Shown one piece after another: positions 48,003 to 59,075 of a stretch of 64,000 nt of DNA. Every line of letters starts with the position of its first letter. The stretch's first letter is position 1. The stretch covers positions 51,601,423 through 51,665,422 of the forward strand of contig OX421968.1 of assembly GCA_949128115.1 (NCBI GenBank), given 5' to 3'. A program made the position numbers and the translations under genes. The notes below the pieces were generated by a model that saw nothing but the letters and a program-made list of their open reading frames with translations, made no database searches and was not told where the DNA came from. Source of the DNA: Anaspis maculata. Taxonomy: Eukaryota > Arthropoda > Insecta > Coleoptera > Scraptiidae.

Positions 48003-49235
48003 ATTTTCGCAGATTTTACTTCCCCGACCCCCCACCAACATGGAAGGGGAAGTATTGTAATTGTGCAGAAAAAAAGTTTTGAGATTTCAACGGATATATC
48101 CGTTTTGAGGTCCCCCAAGACGATGTCTGTGGGACGTGTGTCTGTGTGTCTGTCTGTGATCTTCCACGATAACTGCCGTAACGTTGACTGGATCGACTTG
48201 AAATTTGGTATACAAACATGGTTGTTTTCTGAAAAGAGCCCATCAGTTTTTGGCTGTCATCTGTCAAACCTAACTGTCACTATCATCAAATGTCAGAAGC
48301 TATATCTCACGGAACTCAACTTGCAATATGTCATTTGAAAGCCCTTGAAAAACTGTTTTCAGAACAGTTAAAAACATTGCCCTATCTGTCATCTGTCAAA
48401 TAATAAAAAATGGTAAAGTTCAAAACTTTACCAGTTAATTATTCAAAATATATCCGATGGATTGGAACCAGATTTGGCAGGAAGCAACACGACAAAAAAG
48501 ATGAATTCATGCCGCAGTTGCAGTTTTCCACCATTCTCCTGTTGGGCGTAATGAATTTTCAAAATTTCTTCTGGCCGCTGCCACTCAAGAGGGGCTCTCG
48601 CCGGTGTTTTGACCAGAACGACTCGCTTTTGTAGCAGGACTCCACTCAAAAATTCATTCCTGCCCAGGGATCGACTTTTTTTGGAAAATTTCAACTGATA
48701 TCGAAAGTAGATTGGATTGGGCGTCCTGCAGGTTTATTTTCAAAGTCGACACCGTGCCGGTTTTCCGACGGTAATTTTTTCAAAATGAAATTTTCACATT
48801 CCGTGAATTTGAGAAGAACGCAATGCAAACTTCTACATGCGGTAGGCTCCACGAAATATCAATTTTAGGTGCAGACATGCTGTGAATAAAAGTTGGAGAA
48901 AAGATTGAGCTAATTTTTAAAGGAAAAATTCTCGGAATCGGATCAACGTTTGCCGAGTTTTCCTCTCTGGAAAAACTGCAAATTTTCCAACTTTTTATTC
49001 CGTGGACCGACTTTAACCATTTTTCCCTAAACAAGAGGTAACTGGTTCTTGAACATTTTCCAACAACTTTTTCAAATTTCCCGGGAATTTTCCAGCTAAA
49101 AATAATTTTCTCCAAATTATTTTCAATCTTTTTCTGTAATTCCAACTTCCCACCCGAAGGGACGTTTCGAACAAAAATTTCCATAGGTTCCTGGATACTG
49201 GTCCGGGAAGTTTTGGGGTGACACAACCGATTTTT
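48003..49235 (+). repeat. Dispersed family X, copy 3
   Basis: Starts TTACTTCCCCGACCCCCCAC, then CGGATATATCCGTTTTGAGG, CCCCCAAGACGATGTCTG and CTTCCACGATAACTGCCG. It continues with GGACTCCACTC and ACATTCCGTGAAT, and ends with CCCGAAGGGACGTTTCGAAC and TTTTGGGGTGACACAACC. It is the most complete copy next to the one at 52784. The frames at 48016-49226 are shadows of repeat sequence. Confidence 0.7.
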
Positions 49236-49240
49236 TATCC

Positions 49241-52200
49241 AAGTTGCATGCCTTTTTTTTTATTGGAGCTACACACACATGTTCCCTCAAATTGTTGGTT
49301 GGTTCTAATTTGGTGAAATCCGTTAATTACTTCTCGAGTTATTGAACGTCAAAGTTTTGTCTTTGAGGGCTTATAATTTTTGACAGATGGGAAATATGTG
49401 ATTATGTCAAAATCAAAGTTGGTTTGTTTGCCCTTGATATGATGCAGGAAATTTGAAGATCAAATGAAAGTTGATAAACAGAACATGTATTTCAGAAACT
49501 GAAACTTTGGAGAGAGCCAATTGATATGGTGACCAGTTCAGTTGGTCTGCAGTTGGTCTGAAGTTGACTGTCAAATGGCGCCAAATTTGAAGCCTTGAAA
49601 ACTTTATTCTGCTAACTTCACCTTTGTACCTGTCTACTTCAAAAGTACTTAATTATTCTTTTCTTTGTTTCAGGTAAGGATATGCGGGTGCTACCATTTT
49701 TTTCTACTATTTTATTGTTGCTCCAACGATATATTTTTGCTCGATTGCCTTGGTATTTGATTGTTGCAACAATGGAATAGTTAGGAAAAAATCATCCGGA
49801 GCCAAATTACCAATATCATCGGGGCTTAATAATGACTAAGGTACCAAACAACCGAGGTATGTACCTATGCGTGTCTGTGTAGGTATGTAAAGTACCTACA
49901 AGTATCGATTTGTTAATCAAGATTCATTATTTTAGTTTGGGGTTGAGTTGCGGCTTCACCCAAAATTGGTGGAAGATTGTTAGTCAACCTTGGAGCAATA
50001 TTTAACCACCTAATAGTGGCGGGCCGGTTTTTCTGATTGTCTGATTTTTTCTTGGTCTGATTTTTTTGTCGGTCTGATTTTTTTGTCGGTCTGATTTTTT
50101 TAGTCGGTCTGATTATATCAAGTCAATCTGATTTTTTGTCGGTCTGATTCTGATTTTTTGTCGGTGTCATTTTCCGTTGGTCTGATTTTTTGCCGGTCTG
50201 ATTATTTCTTGTCGGTCTGTCTTTTCGTCGGTTTGATTTTCCGCGTTGTGTCGGAAGATATTTTTAACCTCTTCAGTCATGGGCATGGGACCGAACTGGG
50301 CTCCAACGTAACAGCCTCGTAACTCCAGGCCTGTCAACGGCAACGCATTCTCCCGCTGTTGGCAAGTATAAGACTTTACAAAGCTTTGAAGCAGGGCGTG
50401 CTGTCCAGACTGACCGAAAATGATTATTCAAATTTTTTACGCGTTTTGTACGAAGTTCCAGGACACCTGTATAAGTGGCAAGCAGTGATGCCACCCAATA
50501 TTGATGTTTGCGACCGCCGTCTTACGCTCGCACGATTCGTTTTTCAGGAAGGTGAGGGAGGACCCAACAGTTCCAGATAGATAAATGTTCAAATGAAAAA
50601 TGCTAGCGGAGCATTCATTTTATTGTTGAAAAATTTCTTTGGTGCATCAGGGAGGGCGCCCTGCCACGTATGATTCCGATTTCTGTCAAAATAATGGCGC
50701 ATGTCATATTTATTCTAAATAGCGAGCTTCCGTTCTGTCAGAGGGTATTGATAAATTAATGAAATATAATCGAGCGCAGTAGATGTGCCATAATGCGTGC
50801 GTTTATAAAAACGTGCATGAGTTCGCGGCGTTGCGTTGTTACCACTGCTCGTATGTCCTCATTGTCGTGACTTTACGTGCTCATTTATCCTCATTCTGTA
50901 GCTCTCGTAAAAAATACTAATTGCGTTTATCCATTTGAGTTTGTTAGTTCAAATGAACCACGACTACCTCCTATTGCATGTAACCCACGCTAGGCGCGCG
51001 CGCTAACGCTAACCATAAAGGGCTACCTACCCCTAAACCTACCGTATAGGCAGAGGCATTTAGCAGTTGCCGCAGGCTAATCATTTTAGACCTTAATTAA
51101 TTTCGTATAGGTACTCTTCATAATTAAGCATTCCGGATGACAATGGAAACGGTCCGGGCCTCTCCTAGCTTTACTAGGAAGCTTGACTCGAATGATGATG
51201 CATCATTCCCTACTGCTGAAAGAGAGAGCTCAGATGCGTCTTTTTTGTAAGCAATTTGACGGGGTAGCTGTGGGAAACGATCAAAGTTTAACCGAATCTC
51301 TTCGATAATTTGTTTGATGTTAAAGCAGAGAAGGGTTTAAGGTTAAGGAAGGTAGGACCTGTTACAGATCAAAGGATGTTCCGTTAGCAACGTTAGAGTG
51401 GGAAAGGATGAAGCTAAACTGCTGAGAGGTAACTAGAACATGAGTGTTATCAGATTCTCGTCGAGAGATGCGCTTCTCTCTGTTACCCCAGCACCACCGA
51501 AGCTGGCACATCGAGAAAGCGATCCCCGTAATATGACTCTAAATCTGTTGGAATTTGTATGCGTCGCATCTCCGTAACTTGCTGTCAATGTCTGGAACAA
51601 ATTTAAAGGGACAGCTTTATTTGAGGCATTGACAATGACAATTCATACCACGGTTGCAACTTTGTACCTACTAGTATTTTTCCCTTTTGATGATGTTATT
51701 ATAGTCAGAACGAAACTCTTAAATACTCACATACATAATGTATAGGTAATGTAATTGTTCGGTACATCTGTTGTCCCCGTCAGAAATAAAATCTGACCAA
51801 GTCCAAGTCGCAGTGATGTTTTAAATATCACATGTTGTATGAATATCTATGATGTGTAATAAAATGCATTCGCTTTGGTTTGTCATTCAGGATTTTCCGG
51901 TCGGATCGATGTTGCATGCTATGCTGAATATGCGTTCAAAGGGCAAATCTATAAACAACACATCGCTACCCAGCCAGCCCCAGCATAATTAGCTCGACTG
52001 CACAATGGCGCACACGACCGCGTATATTTTTCTAAAAGCCGCAAAATTTTGAATGAACGTTCGACCTCCGACGCAAAAGCTTATTAATTATTGAACCATC
52101 CCCGTAGGTTTCGCGGGTGTGCTTCCGCCATAAAAAACATCACAGACAAAAGATTAAAGAAGGAGAGTGCAGAACTTTCACCCGATGTGTTGCATTGGCA

Positions 52201-52783
52201 GCCATTTTGATTTTCGGTAACCATTAATTCTCCTGGGATTTATATTTATTGCTCACCTTATTAATTCATGTCTACTTGCCACACGCCCTGAGAAGAAACT
52301 ATGCCTCATCCAGCCAACACTTTTGTCCCTTTATACTGGCATAGCCATGATTCGCTTTCGTCAAACAGAGTCAGCAACGACACACTTCACGTCTATACAT
52401 TGACATGGCATCGCTTATTCGCTTCTATACTCCAGATTCTATTTTCTAGCCTCAAAATTCATGTTCTTTAAATTAGTAGCAAATATACCTTGAAGACTGA
52501 ATGACAGATGTTGACAAGTGACGTGACGTAACAGTTGGGACATGTAAATGCCTTGCTTTCTCTCAGCCAAACAGCTTCAAAATTCAAATAATCTGACGTT
52601 TCTTGGGCGTTTATATCATATCTAGCACAAAATGCCACACCATTATTAAAAGAAATATCACCGATAACGAAACTTTTGAAGAGCTGGCCAAGGCTCCAGG
52701 ACGGCTTGATATCATAATTTTTGTGATTGTTTGATAGGTACGGTACCTACTTGATGAAATTTAGGTTCTATTTCACTTTCCCG
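49241..52783. other. Long stretch without recognised genes
   Basis: Apart from the minisatellite at about 50024-50243, I see no supported gene. The frame at 50359-50580 (plus) starts inside moderately GC-rich DNA and has no recognised domain. AATAAA signals occur (51786, 51859) without an attached coding exon that I can define. Confidence 0.35.
50024..50243 (+). repeat. Degenerate minisatellite, GTCGGTCTGATTTTTT type
   Basis: About twelve imperfect units of 16-20 bp based on TTTTTTGTCGGTCTGA, with variants CTTGGTCTGA, CCGGTCTGA and GTTGGTCTGA. Confidence 0.85.
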
Positions 52784-54815
52784 ACCCCTCACCAACATGG
52801 AAGGGAAAGTATTGTAATCGTGCAAAATAAGTTTCAAGATTTCGCCGGATATATCCATTCTGAGGTCCCCCAAGACGGTTAAGACCATTTTCAGAATGAT
52901 GTCTGTCTATGTGTTTGTCTGTGATCTTCCACGATAACTGCCGAATCGTTGACCCGATCGACTAGAAAATTCCCACGCTTGGTGCAGGACTCTACTCAGA
53001 TGCTCGTTCCTGCTCGTATAGATCAACTTTTTTCGAGAAATTCCAACTGATGTCGAAAGTAGATTGCACTGGGCGTCGCACAGTGGTCCATTTCACGGAT
53101 CTAGCTGGACAAAAATCGAAAAATACACTTTTTCAAAATTGTTCGCGACCAATGTTTTTCAATTAGCAATAAACCAAAGAAACTAAATCGATTGGAGAGT
53201 TTCTTTTATACTTCGCCACTCACATTTTGCGCGGGTTCGAAGTCAAGACAAAACAAGGTAAATAAAAAAGTCTTATCTGTTGCGTTCTCTCCACTACCAA
53301 ACTACGGTAGTGTTTGAGTACAGGCAAAATTTCTGTTCTCAAGAATATCCAGACACAGGTAAGTTCTTTCAAATAATATACTTGTTTTTCATCCCAACCC
53401 ACTTTACCCTATATTGGCAGCGATTTCTGTTTTACCCTGCAAGTTTTCGAATGGCTACATTTTTGCGTGGACGTACACTTCGATTCCTGTGGATTCCTGC
53501 GATAAGTTTATATTCTTTTGAAAGCTTGTTTCTTGCTCTGTCAAACTGCATGAAGTTTGGGTGCGTCGAGCTGCGTCCGAGTTTCGTATTTCAATTTACA
53601 GACATGCATGTAATTTCTCGGCGTGACCTTTTCGAAGTGTGGGTGAACGAGAAGTACAAAGGGGCAAAGTATTTGCGGGTATATTTACATGTAGGTACTT
53701 CAGTTTTCTCAACAAGATGGTGTTGGGGTGGCTATTGAAGTAGCTGGTATAAAACGAATTGAAGATTTTGCATGCAAATCTTCTGAAATGAAAAATGGAA
53801 CAAATTAATGTTCCAGAGACAAAATGAGATTTTTAAGAACTCTTATCTTGAAGCAAAATCTTCAATTATTTTTAGGACAGCCACTTCAATAGCCTCTTCG
53901 ACATCATCTTGTCCGAAAAACTGAAGCTTATGTAGATACACTTACAAATAATTAGCTTCTTTATTTTTTTCGTTCATCACACTTCGAAAAGGTAACGCCG
54001 AGAAATTACATGCATGTCTGAAAATTGAGATACAAAACTCAGACGCAGCTCGACACACCCAAACTTTGTGCAGTTTGACAGAGCAAGAAACAAGCTTTGA
54101 AATTAATGAAAACTCATCACAGAAATCCACAACAATCGAAGTGTACGTCCACGCAAAAATGTAGCTATTCGAAAACTTGCAGGGTAAAACAGAAATCGCT
54201 GCCAATATAGGGTAAAGTGGGTTAGGATGGAAAACAAGCATATTATTTGAAAGTACTTACCGGTGTCTGGATATTCTTGAAAACAGAAGTTTTGCCATTA
54301 CTCAAACACTGCCGTAGTTTGGTAGTGGAAAGAGCGCAACAGATAGGACTTTTTTCACTTAAGGTACCTTGTTTTATCTTGTTTAGAACCCGCGCAAAAA
54401 GTGGGTGGCGAAGTATTTAGGGAGCTTTTCAATCAATTAAGTTATTTTGGTTCATTGGTTATCAAAAAACATTGGTCGTGATCAATTTGAAAAAAAAAAT
54501 GTTTTTTTGATTTTTGTCTAGCTAGATTCGTGAAATGGACCACTGTGCGTCGTGCGGGTCTGTTTTCAAGCTCAACGAAATTTCGGTTTTCCGGTGGTGA
54601 TTTGTTCAAAATGAAGCTTGCACATTTCGTGAATGATGAATGATGGAGCTTGAAGTGAAGCCTTAATTGACGATATTGAAAATTTTTAAATTTTTCTGAC
54701 CAATTTCTGTCTGATTCCAACTTGCCACCCGAAGGGACGTTTTAAACAAAAATTTCCGTACGTTCCTGGATACTAGACGGGCAAGTTTTGGGGTGACACA
54801 ACCGATTTTTCGAAT
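52784..54815 (+). repeat. Dispersed family X, copy 4, split by a Transib-like element
   Basis: Same order as the 48-kb copy: CCCGACCCCTCACCAACATG at 52780, CCCCCAAGACGG, CTTCCACGATAACTGCCGAA, GGACTCTACTC, then TTGGGCGTCG at 53078. The family resumes at 54548 (CGTCGTGCGGG) and ends with CCCGAAGGGACG and TTTTGGGGTGACACAACCGA. Confidence 0.75.
53079..54547. mobile_element. Transib-type foldback element with RSS-like ends
   Basis: Length 1469 bp. Both ends read inward as CACAGTG, 23 bp, then ACAAAAATC. The flanks are CGTCG at 53074-53078 and 54548-54552. Copies of the host repeat at 41.5 and 48.7 kb show the site without the insert. The arms are about 700 bp each and meet near 53800; paired landmarks include TTGCGCGGGTTC near 53228 and GAACCCGCGCAA near 54387. 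A 5-bp GC-rich duplication, CAC-type ends and heptamer-23-nonamer spacing are the Transib signature. The frames 53280-53738 and 53942-54241 are mirror shadows of the two arms, so no transposase is encoded. Confidence 0.88.
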
Positions 54816-55228
54816 AGTTTTACACTTCTGAGTTTTGACTGAACTTCGGAGGCAAGAAAAATGAATTAGGCAGGCCGTCCTTTTTTCTACTCAATAACTT
54901 GCTCATTGCGTATTATTTTCAATAATAATAACATGCCAAAAAAAAAAATTGCCTGCGGCACTATTCATTTACCTACTAGTTGCAGCCATTCATTCCAGAC
55001 ACGATCCTTAAAATATGCACTAAACCTCCTCGATCTGCCACTCACCTCCCCCCTGTCCTTGAGTCGGAGTAGTGGGTACTCCATTGTACAGTAGTACCTA
55101 TACACGACATTATCCTTAAGGACGGACTTCAATTGGTAAAAGAAGGCGTTGCGAAATCAATCGCTGTGGGTTTATTCCTTGACAGAAATTTACCATTCAG
55201 GTCTCTTTCGAAAGCTACAAAGGATGTA

Positions 55229-56386
55229 CCGGGTGGACCATAAAAAACAGTGCTCTGAATTTTTCCCTCTGAAATTTTTATTTCGCCACCGATTTTATCG
55301 AACTTTTCAGCATTGATGGCTAGCCAATTGGATAGGCATTTCCAATAAAAATTAGCAGAAAGTCAAAGCCAATAATCATTATGAAGGAATAGACCTTCCT
55401 TGGCAATCCAAGACCGCAGCAACCAATCAAATCGGGTCGTCTGCCAAGGAGCTACGGCAAGTTAAAGCGAAGCCTACCTTCCGGTTCCTTCATTCCCGCA
55501 TAAATGACTCAAATTTAGGAATCCCGCCCGCCATATCCTTATTTTCCAGCTGATTTTTCCAAATTTGGTATCAATGGCTAGTCAATTGGACAGGCTGCCG
55601 TTTTCATATTTTTATTTCAAGAAAATGGCCAACATGTCAAAATTCAAGATGGCGGAAACTATTGAAAATGGGCCTTATTCGTCCTTGTTGGAATAGAAAA
55701 ACGGAAAGTAGGCTTTGCTTCAACTGGCCGTAGCTCCTCATCAGATGAACCGATTTGATTGGTTCTGTCTTGAATTGTCGAGGAAGGTCTATTACTTCAT
55801 AATAAATATTGGTTTTGACTTTTCGCTCATTTTAATTAAAAAGCAATGAGGACAAAAGGAATTCTATTTTCAATTGCTTTCGCCATCTTGGATTTTGACA
55901 GATGTCATTTTGTCATATGAAAAAGGTAGTTTGTCCAATTGGCTAGCCATTGATACCAAATTTGAGAAAATTGGTTGAGAAATGAGCATCTGGCGGATTG
56001 GCGGGCAGGATAACTAAATGTGGGTCAATTATGCGGGAATGAAAAAAAACGGAAAGTGGGCTTCGCTTCATCTCGCAATAGCTCATCAGCAGATAACCCG
56101 ATTTTATTGATTGTGGTCTTGAACTGACAAGGAAGGTCTAATCCTTCATAATACATTATTGGTTTTGACTTTCTGGTAACTTTCAATTAAAAGCAACGAG
56201 AACAAAAGAAGGCCTATTTTCAATTGTTTCTGCCATCTTGAATTTTGCTATGTCGGCCATTTTGAAATACAGAAATGATAGCCTATTTAATTGGCTATCT
56301 AATGCTGAAAAGTTCGATATAATCGGTGAAGGAATAGAAATTTTAGAAGGAAAAATTCAGAGCACGGTTTTTTATGGCCCACTCGG
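55229..56386. mobile_element. Foldback element nested in the TTAAGGACGG MITE
   Basis: CCGGGTGGACCATAAAAAAC at the left faces GTTTTTTATGGCCCACTCGG at the right. The arms continue through CAGTGCTCTGAATTTTTCC, GCCAATTGGATA, AAGGTCT.TTCCTTG and TTCATTCCCGCAT for about 550 bp each. Flanks contain TA on both sides; the duplication is not cleaner than that. No transposase. Confidence 0.75.
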
Positions 56387-56611
56387 TAGGTACTTTGGTT
56401 TGAGCCCATCGGCATTTCCAAAATCCAAAAATATTTTTTCAAATATTCAAAATTTCCGATTTATTTTTATTTTGGGAATGCCAATGGGCTCAAACCAAAG
56501 TACATATTTGCAGCTATTTCGAAAGAGATCTGAATGGTAAATTTCTGTCAAGGAATAAACCAAGAGCGATTGATTTCGCAACGCCTTATTTTACCAATTT
56601 AATTTCTTCTT

Positions 56612-56928
56612 GAGGAGCTTGTGGTGGTCAACGCGTTCGATTACGACTCCAGGGGTCGTGAGTTCGAATCCCACTGTCGGCGCTCGGATTTTCGGCCCCA
56701 AAACAAGCTTTTTGATTTAGTTGGAATGATTGATGAATGCAAGCCGCGCCATGTGTCGCAAAGCACGTAAAATACGAACGATGGTGCCGACCCCATGCGA
56801 TGTTGGTGGTCATTAAAAATCCCCACCCTGTGAGGTTCGGCAAAATTTCCGGTATAGTGAAGGAAAGCATTCACCGGCCTCCTTGCCGAATATAGGCCAA
56901 CGTTAAATAAACGATTGAAGAAAAAAAA
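56612..56928 (+). mobile_element. tRNA-derived SINE, full length
   Basis: The head GAGGAGCTTGTGGTGGTCAA then CGCGTTCGATTACGACTCC and GAGTTCGAATCCC carries A-box- and B-box-like promoter parts. The body follows with AAAACAAGCTTTTTGATTTAG and GATGGTGCCGACCCCATGCG. The 3' end is AATAAACGATTGAAG plus A residues. It is inserted in the right inverted end of the TTAAGGACGG element. No clear duplication is visible at this site. Confidence 0.85.
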
Positions 56929-56940
56929 CTCCGTCCTTAA

Positions 56941-58155
56941 TAGCTGAAGGACGGTCGCATGGTGGAACAGATTCAGATTTGCGTATCTAGATAATTTTAC
57001 AAGCGGTCCACACACTTTTGACCACAATAACTGGTCTATAAAATCAGCAACATTAGGAATTTCGAGGTGATGGAACCCTTGCTCGGCTGATGCGCTGCTT
57101 TTTCATGCATGCTAATGGTTAGTACTGGTGCTACATGGAACGTGGGATAGTGCCCTCTAAAATGATAGAAGCGTCATTTTGACAAACCCATAATCAGAAC
57201 ATGACATAATAGTGTCATTAAATGAAATCCACAGCCGGTCGGAATGTAGGGCATCGTTTCACCTGCAGTGCGCAGAATGGGAGAAGAGGGGGCAAGCACA
57301 GTAATACACAAAAGGTTAATTTGCTGATTTAATATTTCAAGCTATAAATGTAAGGACTAGTTTTTTCGCCATAAAGCCTTGTATGTGTACTAACGTTTGA
57401 TCACATAGAATATTGAAAAAATTAGGCTCACGGCTATATACAGGGTGATTTAGCTTGGCGTGCAGAGTGTAACACTCTTCCTTACTCTTGGTGTCTACAC
57501 ATATATTGTTTCTTATATGCTATTTTGCTATTTTTAGTTAATTCATAGGACCAAACCCATTTCTCAGCATTATATTTATTTAGTGAATCTTTCATTATTG
57601 ACAACATCCAGAACCACCTTGTTCTTAATATCTTCAGACAAGGGATAAACCACCTTGAAAATCTGGTGTACACTTCTATAGAAATCTTTGGAAATTTCCA
57701 CATGAAGGCGCATGCGCAACTTAGTCATTCCACGCAAAAGTGAAACCAAATGCTCAGTAGTATGATATTTTCAGAAGAATTTTATGAAACGAAGTTTGTC
57801 ACATGACGGTTTTTGGGGCACGACGAACACAGTGAGGATCGAGGGTCTCAAAGGAAGGAGTGTGAATCGGAACGTCCAATTAAACGAGTGTAATATACTA
57901 TTTCATCCATTTTTACCTCAAATATTTGGAATAAATTGGAACTCTCGAGATAGCAATGCCTCTCAGTGTTTTTCAAACTTTGTTCGGCCTGATTTTTTGT
58001 CGGTCTGATATTTCGTCGGATTTTTTTATTTTTCGAAAATCAGACCGACAGCGGGTCAGGGTCAGCGGATCGATCCGACCGGATAGAGTTTCGATCGGAT
58101 CCAAGACTGCGATATAAACGCAGTCCGTGAGAGATTACGAATGCATGCAGTTATA
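56941..58155. other. Non-coding, little recognised
   Basis: Holds a CAGGGTGATTTAGCTTGGCG end-like motif at 57440 and, at 57983-58051, a GTCGGTCTGAT segment with its inverted copy ATCAGACCGAC. Frames at 57482-57703 and 57784-58008 show no domain. Confidence 0.4.
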
Positions 58156-59073
58156 CGAGGGTCGTTTGATAAGTCTTTAGAATGGACATAAAGAAACATT
58201 TTTTTGGGTCAAAATTAGTTTTATTTTTCAACATAGTCTCATTTTAGCTCTATACACTTGGTCCAACGATGTTCAAGTCTTTTCATTCCTTCGCTATGGT
58301 ATGATTTTTGAGACCCTTAAAATATCCGTTTTTGGCGTCGATTTCTTTATAATTCGATGTGAATTTCTTTCCACCGAGCCAAGTTTTCAGTATTGGAAGT
58401 AGGGAAAAGTCACATGGGGCTAAATCTAGAGAATACGATGGGTGGGGAACAAATTCGAAGTTTAATTCGTGTATTTTGGCCATTGCAACGGAATGTCCAT
58501 TCGAGTGCGCTTTTGGTCGATTCTCAGCAATCGCGGCACCCATCGCGCCGATAGCTTCTTCTTTTGCAAATGCTCGTGCAGATGTTGAATACACGTTCAG
58601 TTGAGATGTCCACAGCTTTAGCAATCTCGCGCACTTTCACTTTACGGTCGTCTAACACAATACCATGGATTTTCTGGACCATTTCTGCTGTTGTGACCTT
58701 ATTTGGCCTTCCAGATCGTGATTCATCAGTCGGGCTCGTACGACCTCGGTTAATTTTTTTGTACCAATTAAAACAGTTGAGTTCGATGGAGCAGATTCCC
58801 CTAAAGTCCTCGTGAAGTCTTCAATCATTTGTAAAGACTTTAGGCCTTCCAAAAAATAGTATTTGATTACAGAGCGAATCTCATTTTTCTCCATTTTCGC
58901 AAAATACCAGGAGTCGTGTATCTCAAATGGGCCCCAAAGATGAACTATTTGACGTATATGTCTAAAATTTTATATTTAGGCAATCTAAGCTTGCTAGATT
59001 TCAGTAAAAATAGGAACTCCGCGCTAGTACCGTTATTTCAGTGTTATTCTAAGGACATGTCAAACGACCCTCG
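58156..59073 (-). mobile_element. mariner element, internally deleted, with TA flanks
   Basis: Ends CGAGGGTCGTTTGATAAGTC and the inverse of CGAGGGTCGTTTGACATGTC, each with TA outside (58154-58155 and 59074-59075). Length 918 bp, about 350 bp shorter than intact mariners. Confidence 0.9.
58283..58894 (-). pseudogene. mariner transposase, dead
   Basis: The N-terminal part (58894-58652) begins MEKNEIRSVIKYYFLEGLKS and has the helix-turn-helix region of the HsmarI-like mariner group. It ends in a stop near 58652 and the frame shifts. The C-terminal part (58624-58283) has VAMAKIHELNFEFVPHPSYS, LDLAPCDFSLLPILKTWLGG and KKF, which includes the third catalytic aspartate region. The middle of the catalytic core, with the first aspartate and the HDNAP segment carrying the second, is deleted between FAKEEAIG and the AIAENRPK segment. 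The copy is inactive. Confidence 0.88.
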
Positions 59074-59075
59074 TA

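Larger units (their letters stand above)
55116..56940. mobile_element. TTAAGGACGG element enlarged by two insertions
   Basis: The ends match the MITE at 28786-29120: TTAAGGACGGACTTCAATTG at the left and the complement of GGACGGAGT at the right (CTCCGTCCTTAA ending 56940). Inside each end are the shared GCGTTGCG, AATCAATC and TTCCTTGACAGAAATTTACC. A foldback (55229-56386) and a SINE (56612-56928) are inserted in it. Removing both leaves roughly 350 bp, the size of the simple copy. Confidence 0.8.

Noticed and set aside
50359..50580. 73-codon frame starting MASIRLYKALKQG
   Set aside because: No family, promoter or splice context; likely chance.
53280..54241. Two opposite frames of 152 and 99 codons
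   Set aside because: They are mirror copies in the two arms of the foldback and do not resemble a transposase.
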